Origin: Notospermus geniculatus
Lineage: Eukaryota; Nemertea; Pilidiophora; Heteronemertea; Lineidae
Direction of reading: 5' to 3'
DNA: 64,000 nucleotides
NCBI GenBank assembly: GCA_002633025.1
Contig: NMRB01001799.1
Location: 19,448-83,447, forward strand
In this document: positions 45,933 to 57,100 of the stretch, piece after piece
How positions within the stretch are numbered: position 1 is the first letter of the stretch
Layout: every line of letters starts with the position of its first letter
Position numbers and translations under genes: made by a program
Notes under the pieces: generated by a model
Seen by the model: the letters and a program-made list of their open reading frames with translations, nothing else
Databases searched by the model: none
Told to the model about the DNA's origin: nothing

Positions 45933-48900
45933 ATGAAACTAGAAATTCTCACCCCCGTTGAGGATGCCAAAATGGACTCCAAGAAGACGAGTTCAGATTT
46001 GCCAGATAATTCTACAAACCATGAAGTGAATGGTAATGGCGTTAGCAATGGAAATGGCGCATCTGCTGAGAATACCGAATCGCATAATGGGACCTTGGAT
46101 ACCCAGGCTGATCCGGTGTCCGATAAACCTGGTGATGGTTTGGCGGAGATGACCAGCTCGTCGGAAACAATACACGATTCCGATGAGCAAGATGGCAGAA
46201 CATGTCAATCGGCAGGTAGTCCAGAAAAACAGGACTCTGATTGTGCACAAGTAGCGAGTCCAAATAAAGCTACTGAATGCAGTGATGACACCTCAGGGAA
46301 TCCTACTGACGGCAGGGATGATTCTTTTGGGAACAAAGATGTCGGGGAGCAGTCAATGGAGACTGATGGAACTGATAAATCTTCTGAGCAGCAGCATTCT
46401 AATCAAGAAGAGGCTGACGCTGCAGCTCCTGTTTCTGACGGCATTGACCTTGAGTCTGAAAAAGTTGATGATGCAGCGACATCAGATCGGAACGAGTCTG
46501 AAAAAGTTGATGACGCAGCGACGTCAGGTCAGACCGAGCCTGAAAAAGTTGATGACGCAGCGACGTCAGATAAGAACGAGTCTGAAAAAGTTGGTGATGC
46601 AGCGATGTCGGATCAGAACGAGTCTGAAAAAGTTGGTGATGCAGAGACTTCAGATAAGAAAGAATGTAATGATTCTTCTGAAAAGCAGGATTGTAATCAT
46701 GATGAGACTGACGCTGCAGCGCCTGTTTCGGGCCACATTGAGGAGTCGGAAAAAGTTGGTGATGCACAGAAGCCAGATCAGAAAGAATCTGACGAACCGC
46801 TGAAAAAGGCGGGCGATGAAAAGGATAATGACAATGTTGATGAGGTTGCTAGTCCACGTCGTGTAACTCGCAGTGCTAGTAAACAAGGTGGTGATTCTCC
46901 TGAGAAGAAATTGGGAGAAAAGACTGTTGAAAGCAACAAAGCTGTTCCTGAATCTGAATCTTCAGAGACTTCTGCCTCAGAGAAAAAGGTGGCGCTGGAT
47001 CCTCCTAAGGAGGATGTTGAGGAGGATCTTGAGAAAGTGAAAAGTGGTGGACTGACGATGAAGTTAGATTCTGGTGAGGAATTCTCTGTGCAGCTTGCTG
47101 TTGAAGATGAAGGTGAGGAAGGAAAAGAGAGTAAGCCATCAGCGTCGGATAGCGATGATGATGTTAAGGTTGTCCATGTTCAAACTAAACCAAAACCCAA
47201 GGCGGAGATTCGTGTTAGCTTCAGTGGAACTACAACTGGCGTTATTGCTGGTACGAACATACAAACACAAAATCGAGGAAATATCCAGTCTGTGCCAGTG
47301 TTGCAGACGAGGCCTACTCTAGCCCCTTACTTGACGACTGCAGGTTCCTTGGCGCCTGGTGCGTCTCGTATGATTCCATCTGGTGGTAATGTGTTCGTGC
47401 CTGTGCAGATACCACCTACGTCGCTTTTAAAACAGGGTCAGGTGACGGTACCGGTGTTGCTGAACACACAGGTTGGAGGGGTACAACTGCCAAATGTTGG
47501 TCAGATGAGTGCTGCTAAGCCAGTCGTTACGACGGTACAAACGATTACTCCAAAAATCGATCCGGCTGCTCAGGCTGCGTACGCGAAAGCAAAGGAGGCT
47601 CATGCAAAGAAGGTGGAAGCGTTTGAAAAATTATCGTCGTTCCTGACCTCAATGAGGAAAAAGGTGACAGTTAAAAACACAGTTGATGCTCTACGCGACC
47701 ATGTTGCAAAGTTGCCCGAAATGCGACGGCTGGAAGCGGCGAAAAAGAAAGCGTTGGAATGGAAGATAGAGACGGACAGTACAAGTACTGTTAGTGGAGA
47801 TGCTACTGACCGGGAGAAGAGTGTTACACCTGTAGCTAAGGAAGCTGTGAAGGATGATGAAGACGATGAGGCTACTGACGTGGAAATGAAAGATGATGAG
47901 CCGAAGGCGAAGGATGCCGAGTTAGGGGAAGGAAAAAATGAGGAGAAATCCACGGATGTCGAAATGAAGGCTGATGATGAGGCTGCAGTGAAGGAGAAAC
48001 AGAGGGATGATGATACGGATGCAGCGGAGGCTGGAAATGATGAGGGGAAGAAAGATGATTCGGAGGTGGAGAAGGATGACAAAGATGATGATAGCAAGAA
48101 TGATGATGTTGGAAAGAGCAGAGAAGATGTTGAAAAGAGCGAAAAAGATGTTGAAAAGAGCGAAAAAGATGTTGAAAAGAGCGAAAAAGATGTTGAAAAG
48201 AGCGAAGAAGATGTTAAAAAGAGCGGAGAAGATGTTGAAAAGAGCAAAGATGTTGAAAAGAGCAAAGATGTTGTAGATGATGAGAAAGTTGACAAAGAAG
48301 ATGGAGATGTGAAAGATGATGCTGAGGTGAAGAAGAAGGAAGAAGTTGAGGAGGCAAAGAAAAGTGAAAAGAGCGATGAAAAAGGAAAAAGTGATGAGTC
48401 TGAGGTGAAGAAAAACGATGCGAAGTCGGAAGCGGGAGATGCAGATAAGACCACACAGTCGGCATTTGAAGATGATGCAGAAGTTAAGAAGGGGCCTGAA
48501 GATAACGACAGAAACGATCATGAAGATGCAGCCAAGAAACTGCGGCCGGTGGCGAGATTTCTGTACTACAGTGGGCTCGATCTTGCAAGGGAATACATTT
48601 ACAAAGACATCCTTGACAAGCAGGAGGTTCTCCTGGAGAAAAAGAAATTGACTTTCGCTGAGGAGGAGGATTTTTATCGACTCAGGCGGGTGTATAGCAG
48701 CTACAGACGCAAGAATCGGCCGCTACATCCGAAAGTGAGGAAGTGTCGTTCATGTAACTTTCAAACAGACTCTTCCAATGCGATGCATTTACATCAGGAA
48801 CATGGTCATGTGGAACTCACCTCCGGCCGGTATGAATGTGCACTATGCGATTTTGAATCCCGGGCTGCAGTCGCCTTCAAGTACCACATGGAAGCCATTC

Positions 48901-50309
48901 ACAATATGGTCGGGCGTGTCACGATCAAACCGTGTTTTTGGCACTGCGATCTCTGCCCGTTTGAACACAACAACAAGGCCATGGTGATCAAACACAAAAT
49001 GAAATGTGGGAAAAAATTCGATATCAAGAAACATCTGTTCCCGACATATGATGATATAAACTTTTTATTCCGTGCTCTCCCCGGGCCATCCATTGGTTCC
49101 AACCCTGCGCTTACTCCACCGGCTCCTCCAAAACCTGTCGGTGGCTCGTGGGCGGCTGTCAGCTCGAAAATGGCATCCAGCAAACCACAGAATTCATTGC
49201 CAAAAGTGTATAATACTGCAAGTATGGTAGGTCAGCCCCAGGTGGTGACCTACATGACCAATAACGGACCACTCCGCCTCCAGCTGGACCCTTCCAAGGG
49301 AGTACCCTCTGTACCAGTGCCAAATTCCAAGTCTGCCCTCATCAGACATTTGTCCACGTCAACAGCTCCACGATTAGTGGCGCCTGCTGTGTCAACCATG
49401 TCAACTGTGGGGAAGATGCCTATTGCGTCAAATTTCGTGAAAAAGCCTGCTGTGCCCTCGGCAACTCTCGGGAAAAGGCCTGCTGGTCCAGTCGCCATTG
49501 CTCCTCCACCAACAAAAGTGGCAAAGAGCGAGTTAGAAATCTGTGAAATATGTGGTGGATTTATAAAGGATCGTCATTCATTGAGATTGCACTTCAAAAT
49601 GGCGCACTGCATCGAGATTGACGAAAGTGTGATCAATTCGAGACATACGGCGCCACTCAGTTGCGAACTTTGCACGAAGCGTTTCTGGACATTTCAGGGT
49701 CTGACGATGCATCGGGTCGCCATGAACCATATTCCGCCGAGCAGTACAAAGTCCCTGCGTGGAAGCAAGTGCTTCATCTGTAGCGTCTTTGTTGCCGACA
49801 TCATGAAGCACATCAACTCGACTCACAACATGATCCCAGGACAACTGAACACCATCAGAATCTGTCCGGTATGCGGCAATACAACAAATCCAGGAACTCT
49901 GGTCGGACATCTTAGGATGCTACATAACATGAACCTGCCTACACCGACGACAGCAAACATGGCCGCAGCGGCTGCGGAAAGCCGAAAATCCTGTCCGCAT
50001 TGTAAGCGTTCTTTCGTTTCCACAGAAACTCTAAATCAACACATCCAACAGTGCCATTCGTACAAGTGTCACTTGTGCAATTTCCGATGTTCTTCAATCG
50101 ATCAATACAGGGTGCACATCACGAGCGCGCACAAGAAAAAACCCCGATCATGCAAGATGTGTAAAAAGAGTTTCATAGGCGCCGCCTACACTGTCCATGT
50201 CCAAAAAGAACATTGCCGGCAGTTCAGCATCAAGTTGGAACGGTGCGACCACCTGGTGAAACAATCTGATGGCTCTTCAAAATCAGGAAAGAAGGCAGTC
50301 ACAACATAG
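45933..50309 (+). CDS. Large acidic multi-zinc-finger protein, MEP-1-like
   Basis: 1458 aa in one uninterrupted exon. Residues 1-400 are acidic and disordered, with five 42-bp repeats encoding ESEKVDDAATSDxN (about 174-243). At 420-560 lies a Gln/Pro/Val-rich segment, and at 540-615 a Lys-rich, helix-prone part. Residues 725-785 are DVEKSEK heptads. Then come LYYSGLDLAREYIYKD (about 876) and three fingers starting at Cys 938, 969 and 1005, the third of CCHC type. A linker with basic PKPVGGSW follows, then seven fingers starting at Cys 1204, 1244, 1280, 1311, 1354, 1379 and 1407. The LAREYIYKD block followed by CRSCNFQT/CALCDFES/CDLCPFE fingers recalls MEP-1, the Mi-2-associated repressor of Drosophila and C. 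elegans. That call is from memory and moderate; a nuclear chromatin factor is more certain. ATG 45933 is first after the uORF; ATG 45972 is an alternative. Confidence 0.7.
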   Translation: MKLEILTPVEDAKMDSKKTSSDLPDNSTNHEVNGNGVSNGNGASAENTESHNGTLDTQADPVSDKPGDGLAEMTSSSETIHDSDEQDGRTCQSAGSPEKQDSDCAQVASPNKATECSDDTSGNPTDGRDDSFGNKDVGEQSMETDGTDKSSEQQHSNQEEADAAAPVSDGIDLESEKVDDAATSDRNESEKVDDAATSGQTEPEKVDDAATSDKNESEKVGDAAMSDQNESEKVGDAETSDKKECNDSSEKQDCNHDETDAAAPVSGHIEESEKVGDAQKPDQKESDEPLKKAGDEKDNDNVDEVASPRRVTRSASKQGGDSPEKKLGEKTVESNKAVPESESSETSASEKKVALDPPKEDVEEDLEKVKSGGLTMKLDSGEEFSVQLAVEDEGEEGKESKPSASDSDDDVKVVHVQTKPKPKAEIRVSFSGTTTGVIAGTNIQTQNRGNIQSVPVLQTRPTLAPYLTTAGSLAPGASRMIPSGGNVFVPVQIPPTSLLKQGQVTVPVLLNTQVGGVQLPNVGQMSAAKPVVTTVQTITPKIDPAAQAAYAKAKEAHAKKVEAFEKLSSFLTSMRKKVTVKNTVDALRDHVAKLPEMRRLEAAKKKALEWKIETDSTSTVSGDATDREKSVTPVAKEAVKDDEDDEATDVEMKDDEPKAKDAELGEGKNEEKSTDVEMKADDEAAVKEKQRDDDTDAAEAGNDEGKKDDSEVEKDDKDDDSKNDDVGKSREDVEKSEKDVEKSEKDVEKSEKDVEKSEEDVKKSGEDVEKSKDVEKSKDVVDDEKVDKEDGDVKDDAEVKKKEEVEEAKKSEKSDEKGKSDESEVKKNDAKSEAGDADKTTQSAFEDDAEVKKGPEDNDRNDHEDAAKKLRPVARFLYYSGLDLAREYIYKDILDKQEVLLEKKKLTFAEEEDFYRLRRVYSSYRRKNRPLHPKVRKCRSCNFQTDSSNAMHLHQEHGHVELTSGRYECALCDFESRAAVAFKYHMEAIHNMVGRVTIKPCFWHCDLCPFEHNNKAMVIKHKMKCGKKFDIKKHLFPTYDDINFLFRALPGPSIGSNPALTPPAPPKPVGGSWAAVSSKMASSKPQNSLPKVYNTASMVGQPQVVTYMTNNGPLRLQLDPSKGVPSVPVPNSKSALIRHLSTSTAPRLVAPAVSTMSTVGKMPIASNFVKKPAVPSATLGKRPAGPVAIAPPPTKVAKSELEICEICGGFIKDRHSLRLHFKMAHCIEIDESVINSRHTAPLSCELCTKRFWTFQGLTMHRVAMNHIPPSSTKSLRGSKCFICSVFVADIMKHINSTHNMIPGQLNTIRICPVCGNTTNPGTLVGHLRMLHNMNLPTPTTANMAAAAAESRKSCPHCKRSFVSTETLNQHIQQCHSYKCHLCNFRCSSIDQYRVHITSAHKKKPRSCKMCKKSFIGAAYTVHVQKEHCRQFSIKLERCDHLVKQSDGSSKSGKKAVTT
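46452..46661 (+). repeat. Coding 42-bp tandem repeat, five copies
   Basis: Five units of 14 codons beginning GAGTCTGAAAAAGTTG run without a break; a sixth, diverged unit is at about 46744-46788. The unit keeps the frame and encodes an acidic, Ser/Ala-rich peptide. Confidence 0.85.
48120..48276 (+). repeat. Coding 21-bp tandem repeat (GATGTTGAAAAGAGCGAAAA-type)
   Basis: About seven units of seven codons (DVEKSEK), the last two shortened to five codons (DVEKSK, DVVDD-like). The first four are nearly identical, which points to recent expansion and likely length polymorphism. Confidence 0.85.
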
Positions 50310-50643
50310 TTCTTTACAAGCGACAACATAGTTCTAGTTTCAAGTCGTACAATTCAGAAGAGCTGGCTTAGACGTCAATTTGTGTTGTGTTTTTGTTCAA
50401 ACACGAGTTGAAAAAGTTTGTTAGCAACAGTTTAATAGATATTTAAAAAATGTGGTGGTCGTAGTTGATCATCAATCAGATTATTTCACATGGAAGCATG
50501 CCACTTTCACGTGACTTTCTTAACTCGTCTTCAAACAAAAATACGAATCGACGGCTAGGTAGCTCTCGTGATGGTGAGACCGTAATGACCAAGTAATCTG
50601 AGCTGCTTGTTAATTGAGTTGCAGTGTCATACTCAGCCAGATT

Positions 50644-50797
50644 AAAGCGGGTGATCCTGTCGCGATTTTGGCTTGAGACGCAGTTGCGTTCCCTTGCGGT
50701 TACCATATAAGGACTTCCGATTGCCATATAAGGTAATCGCAAGGGAACGCAACCCCGTCTCAAGGCCAAATCGTGACAGTGGATTCGCCGCTTAAGA
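50644..50797. repeat. Hairpin element, about 154 bp
   Basis: CTTGAGACGCAGTTGCGTTC-CCTTGCGGTTACC at the left is inverted at the right (GGTAATCGCAAGGGAACGCA, CCCCGTCTCAAGG). The arms are about 60 bp and the loop short. It lies 335 bp after the zinc-finger stop codon and may be transcribed. Confidence 0.55.
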
Positions 50798-52289
50798 TTT
50801 GAGCATATTTGTAAAAAGTCAGATATTTGACAAAGTGTACCAGTGTGAAAGGAAGAGGGGTCCCAGGAATGCAAGTCCAAGCTACAACAGTGCAACAGTC
50901 CACTGTTGTAAGGTTATACATGTATTTGAAAGGACACGGTTTTCATAGCCTTGCACCCTAATCTCTCATAAATAAGATTGGACTTCGATTCCTGTCACAC
51001 CGGTACATTTGAAATCTATAAATATACACATAAGTAGGATATATGGAGTCTGGTTTGGGACATTGGATGTGCTCGGAATGTTCTAGGCGGCAAAATGGAA
51101 ATATTTAATGGTGTGTGTATCTAATTTTTCTATCGTAAAAAGTGTATATCAGTCTGTAAGTGTTGCTAGTTGCATCGTGTTGATGGGGAATACTGTCCTT
51201 GACTTCGCTTAAGATTTCCACATGGCTATTTTTGCACGCTACAACGGTTAACCACATCTGGCAAAGTGTTTGATACATAAACGTGAAAGTGTTCTGAGAG
51301 TTGGCAGATTTTATTTTTGGTCTGGTACTGAGTGGGGCTAGGCCCTGTGAATTGATGTGAAAAGTCTGTAATCTGGGACAACATTTTCGTGGTCCTCAGA
51401 TAAATACTGTGTTGTTTGCGATGGCTTAACTCTCTCAGGCCCGTTCTTGGGAATTGGATGTCTCCTGACGTCACACAACTTCATCTCCAAACCCTCAAGA
51501 TATTTTTGATCGTCACAGCGACTGCAATGTCATCTAGTGCCCTGAAAGGCAACTAGGAAATCATAAGACTTGCAAGCTCATGTTTATATAGGCCTCGATA
51601 ATTAGATGGCAAGACAGAATTTTTGTTATGTCAGCTGAAAGGAATTGCTGTTGTACCAACACTTGCTGTGCGGGACATGTGCTTGAAATGAAGAACACTT
51701 TATTCCATGGTTACATGTAGGTTGGTACTAGGCACAGGGAGTTGCATTAATCCACTGGGCCTGAGAGAGTTAAGAGACGTATGAAGTGTTGTGATTCATA
51801 TTGAGAATGTCCACTGGTATTTATTGTACGCTTGTACTGTTCATGACAGGTTAATAGTGAGGTTAAGATGAAGCTGAAAAAACGACAGCAAGAAGGACTT
51901 CCAAATTGTCTCATGATCAGGAGTTGGTTCAGAACAGAACGACATCATTGACTTGATGGCATTCCTCAGATGAGATTCAGTATAAAAATAGGCACGATTT
52001 GTTGATTTTAATATAATCCACGATCCCTGTATGGAGTAGTTCTATACATTGGGTATTACTGGAGCAGTTGAGATTAAGAACTGAGATTTTTCTGTTTGGT
52101 GCAGAGCTGTACAAACTGTGAAATGGAAAAGACTCCTTAAACTCGTGTTGTTTAATTTGAACACCAGGTGGCAGTTTAGCCCCAGTTGGCAAAGAAAGTC
52201 ACTTTAAAAAGTTGGAAAATTTGCATTATTTCAGAATTCCTAGGTGAGAGCATGGAACGTCGTGTGAAGTGTGTCAGAACACATCTTGT

Positions 52290-52515
52290 AGACGATTGTC
52301 GAATTTGCAGATCTGCGCACTTCCACCGAAATCTCAACCAGAACCTCAATCTGAAACCGGCTGACGTGACGCCATCCATGATTCAGCAATGATCAAGTCT
52401 GAAGCAACGTCACTGTCGTATGGTTGTCTGCGTTACGTCATTCAGTTTCAGACCGAGGTTGTGGTTGAGATTTCAGCGGAAGTGCACAGATCTGTCGTTT
52501 ACGTCAATTTGAGAA
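52290..52515. repeat. Foldback element, about 225 bp
   Basis: GCACTTCCACCGAAATCTCA-ACC at the left and inverted GGTTGAGATTTCAGCGGAAGTGC-type sequence at the right give arms of about 85 bp around a 60-bp centre. Confidence 0.55.
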
Positions 52516-53439
52516 TGGTCTATACCAAGGTGCACTGCTCACTTTAAACTCTTGGTCTCGCTACTCTTTCAGCCATCAACATTGTGTAGAACAAAACTAA
52601 TTAGTGTATATGTACATTCTTCATTAGTAATGTTAAGAGAAAAATATGTTAATTTTTGATGGCTAAATTTTCTCAATATTGTATACATTTCAGGCTCTCC
52701 TGATAGAATAACAATATAAAATGAAAATTGTACGAAATTGTATTGTTGTATTTGTCAGTTTCATGAAATAGCCGCGGTTTCATACTCCGTGCACAGGCAG
52801 CCTCAACTTAACCCCAACTTATGAATGCTGGATGAACGAGATTGATGCTGAAATGATCAAAGTTCAGGGTGCAAAATCAATATGAAGGAGTGATCAGGTG
52901 ATGCTGAAAATTGGTAAACAGGGCATTTGGAGGCAAGGAAGACAATGGTGAGGGTTTCATCCTGATACAACTTTGTTCACTGAGTTCAGGTAAAGACTCG
53001 GCTTCTTCTCCCTTGACCTTCAGACAAGCAAACCACATTCCGTGTTCAACGTACCGTGTGCAAAAAATTTCCCGTCCCAAAAATAGCAACCAATCACAGC
53101 AAAGCATTGGTAGCTCGGGTATGTTGTTGACATCCAACACCCACGTGTGTTCAGTAATGACATTGACCAATCAAAATTTGATAAAATGACATCCTTGATA
53201 TTTTTTCTTCGGAGAAACAAGGCTTCTGATTGGGCGTATGAGAAAATCCCAAAGCGTTGAACACGGAAACTGGCTGCTTGCTGCAGAGTGTAGGAAGAGG
53301 TTAGCCGATTTCACACGATGCATTATGGAGTACCTTGATCAAATTTTCTGACAAACTGATGTTTTTTGGGGCATTGGACTCTACGCTGGCTACAGCCATG
53401 ATAAATGAAATAACAAAATTGAATCTAACTGAAATAACA

Positions 53440-53445
53440 TTTATT
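53440..53445 (-). terminator. Possible polyadenylation signal of the dynein gene
   Basis: TTTATT on the plus strand (AATAAA on the minus) 737 bases past the dynein stop codon. A hexamer match only. Confidence 0.3.
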
Positions 53446-54181
53446 TAATATAAGTATAATAACCAATGTTCAATATCATCACAGATACAAATACAGACAA
53501 AATAATTCTCAGCTATCTTTCGGACGGCCTGATGCGTGGGAGAAATCCTAATTCTCTCCTTCAGCAGTTATAAATTAACATGATTTCATGATAAATCTGT
53601 TTCCCTCAGATGGGTCTTGGTATCATTAATACGAACAGCACAAGTTATGGTGGACGGAGAGGTTTCAAATGAATTTAGTTCAATTATGGAGGAATAAATA
53701 TTCCTCCAAGGTTCAATCATCCTGGACTTCTTGATATCAAACACCTTTACTGCTTGCCCCTAACCCCTTGGACCTGTTCCCCAATTTGAAATTTACGATA
53801 TAACCCAGGCACTTGTGCCATTAAATGTCCATAAATTAGAACTATCACAATGAAACAGCTATAGGCTATAGAACTAGAAGTTCTGTCAGGTGACCGGTTT
53901 TTGTCAGTTATCTGTGCATGAACATGACGAATCATATGGGAGGAAGACAGAACCAGTCTTACGAATGGACGGAATATTTTCCCGTCCAATCAGAGATCTC
54001 CAGGACTTTGTAACCTCGTCCTGGTATAACATGGCACTAAGTGCTTTTGTTACAACCCAAAAGGGCTGATGGGTGACCCTTGTAAAAATCTAAGCAAGGG
54101 GTCAGTATGAAGTTTAACTCCACAGTCAGTGCACATAGAATGCTGTGGTATTGCCAGTATATAATGAACTAGGTGTGTACT

Positions 54182-57100
54182 TTACTTGGTGTCACAGAGC
54201 AAGGCAACACCCCGAAGGACCCAGTGATCTGGTGTCTGAGCTGTCTTCAGGTCAACCGGGGCGATATACGTCAAGTCCGTCCTCTTCGGTTTCTTGTAGA
54301 TCGGACAAGAATATGCTTTGCTGTCGTGGGAGTTCGGGTTGTTAATGGCGTCAATCAAAATAACCGGCAACGGCTCGAATAGAACTTTGGGTTTTTGTTC
54401 CACCAGTTTGCAACCGCGGCGATCCCATCCAGCACCCTCTAGGAACAGACCGTAGACGTAGACGCCCTCTGCTGGCGGTTGTGTGATGTCGTCTTTCAGA
54501 TAGCGAGTGACTTCATTATGCAGGACGACACCGTCTAAAGCCCACCCTTTGTGGGCTCGGGTCACCTCCTGAAAACAAAAATTCAGGTGTTATTTATTGC
54601 TGATGGAATGTTTCTTGCTGAACGGTTTTGTATATTTTGAGCAGAAATTTGATCCCTACCGAGGGGGTTCATTGCATTTAACATGTTTAACAGGTTAACA
54701 GAGAGCGGGGCAAAATCTGTCACATGAGGGCCTTGTTGAGTAAACACCCCAGAGGATGAACATAACGGGATTCACTTTCCATCTTACCTGTCTCATGGCT
54801 GTGAGGAAACCTTGAGGATTAAAGAACCCAGTCATCCAGAACGTGTTCGGCCGATTCTCGAACACCCACGAGTGGAACTGACTGTTACGTTCGATCAACT
54901 CTGTGAACCAGAAACCGAGGGTGCTCGACTCCCAGGAGATCTAAAACACAATATGATTGGGTGAGAAATTGTTTACAGAACCTTTTAGAGTGGAAATTTG
55001 GATGTTATGACCAATAGATCCCAAGGAATCTGTCAGAGTGGTACAGTGGAAACATCACGCCTGTCACCTCTGAGGTTCCAGGTTTGATTCCTGCTCAGAT
55101 TCATTCTTCAAGTGACATGTAGTGCAGGGATTCTCCAGCTTCTATACTCCTCATAATGCCAGATTTAGCACGCAGCTTTTGATTCAACATTGCAAGGAAT
55201 CTGTCATGTTCAGTGTGAGATGACATCCAACTTACCTTCTGCCAAACCTTAGGAATACGAGCATCATACATACAATCCAGCGCATCCCTCAAGTTTTCAT
55301 TCATGATGATCGTGCCATCAATGGCGAGTTTGAGATCTGTCAAGGTCAGCCTCACGTTGGAGATGACCTTCTGCATGCGGTCGACCTCCTGTCTCAGGAA
55401 GATGTTCATTGGCTGCAGCGGCCCGTACTTATTCAGGCGAGCCTTCACTTCGTATGGGATGTAGTCATTGGGTAGTTTCTCCAACATGTCATCGCAGAGA
55501 CGATAGACGACGGACTCACGGGTTTCCCCGCCTGATCCACTGCTGTCTTTTGGCTGGATGTTTAGGATGACGTCAAGAATTGTTTTGGCAGTCTTACTCT
55601 GGTAACTGGAAAGAAAGAATATTGTAATAGAATGGTACCCGCTCTCGCCACGCCATTATGTAACCCATACGAGGAACGCCCACATGGACGTAGCGCAGGC
55701 GTTATGACTTACGTGATATCGGCATTTGGATGGAGACCGAATGCTTCAGGCGTGTCTGTAGGGGGCAAACTACTGATGTAGTCCATATATTCATTCATCT
55801 TGGTACACTTGGGGATCACGTAGCCTTTGTAGAAATTGAAGTTCGGACTAAACATCGTTTCTCCAAACCAAACTCCACAGAATGTATTCAGCAGCCGTTT
55901 GTCAAAGTCGTCCGTCACACGACCGCCATATTGGATCTCGCCGAACATGTATCGCACGCAGTTCCAGTTGACACCCTGTGGAAAAATAATAATAAGTTTA
56001 CTCTAACAGCCCTGACCCAGATATCTCACATCCTTGGTAGGCCTTTGACTGAAAAGTATTTGAAGGAAGTTTGTTCCTATCAACTATCTGAAGAATGTTT
56101 CTTCAAATTCTTTCTAACTTACTTCCACAGTGTTTAGGAAACTTTAACAAAGATACTGTCTGCCAATCTGGCATGCCAATATATTGGGATGGTACTGGCT
56201 TTGTGGACAACTGTCTAACAGGACGGTCTGTCCCTCAGGACAGGTAACACTCATAGGAACAATCATCATGATCATACAAATGAGTTGTCCTACAAGAGTG
56301 ATGTATTTTTGTGCGTTACTGCTCCCACGATCTTCCGTACCTTCTTGATGTCCATATCATCCAAATGATTCTGCACAAACTGGATGCTGGCATTGAAATC
56401 CGATGCATTGAACTCGTACGGGATGTTCCATCCGAGAGGGCCGAACTTCCTCCGTTCTTGGACTGTCGTGTGTAAGAAAGCGACGCCAAACAGCATCGGT
56501 TTCCACTGGGGCATGTTGGAGATGTCAAGGAAGTCTTGGGTGAAGCCGGCGTACGACCGCTTCAGACCAGCCTTGATACCCTGGGGTGGCTCGTTGGTAA
56601 ATTTGATGGACATCTGAAATGTATTACAAGGTATGAAAGTGTTATCAAACAAACAGCACCAATGGCGACCAAATTCTGCTGAGTCATGTTGGAGTAAAAG
56701 CCAAGTGGTAAAAGGTGAACTCACCTGTAGAAAACTGATAGGGAACTTGGGATGCACTTCTGTGGTCACCCACAATCTGAACGCATCGTGGACGGACTCC
56801 GTCTCAAGGACCAGGTCCATCACCTCATTAACGAACGCCAGAGACAAGTGACAGTTCTGGAGGAGAGTCCAGCCACCGTTAGTGAACATGTGAGACAACA
56901 GACGACGGGCGTGGACGTCCTGACCTTGACCCATCGAGATGGCCCTACATTCTGAAATGGAAGAAGTCGAGGATCACAATATTTGTCGAAGTGGTGCAGT
57001 GGAAACATCACAGCCTGTCACCGCTGAAGTTGTAGTTCAATCCTCAGTTAGACACAGGAGGAGTGTGACAACGTTTGAGACTTGTATGATGTGGTCACCA

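Larger units (their letters stand above)
50310..53439. other. 3' UTR and spacer between the converging zinc-finger and dynein genes
   Basis: No coding exon recognised. Contains two hairpin elements (50644-50797 and 52290-52515). No AATAAA within the first kilobase caught my eye, so the 3' end of the transcript is not placed. Confidence 0.4.

Noticed and set aside
47600-48454. 284-codon open frame on the minus strand rich in Ser/Phe
   Set aside because: It is the shadow of the low-complexity acidic coding region of the zinc-finger gene; Lys/Glu codons reversed give Phe/Ser without stops.
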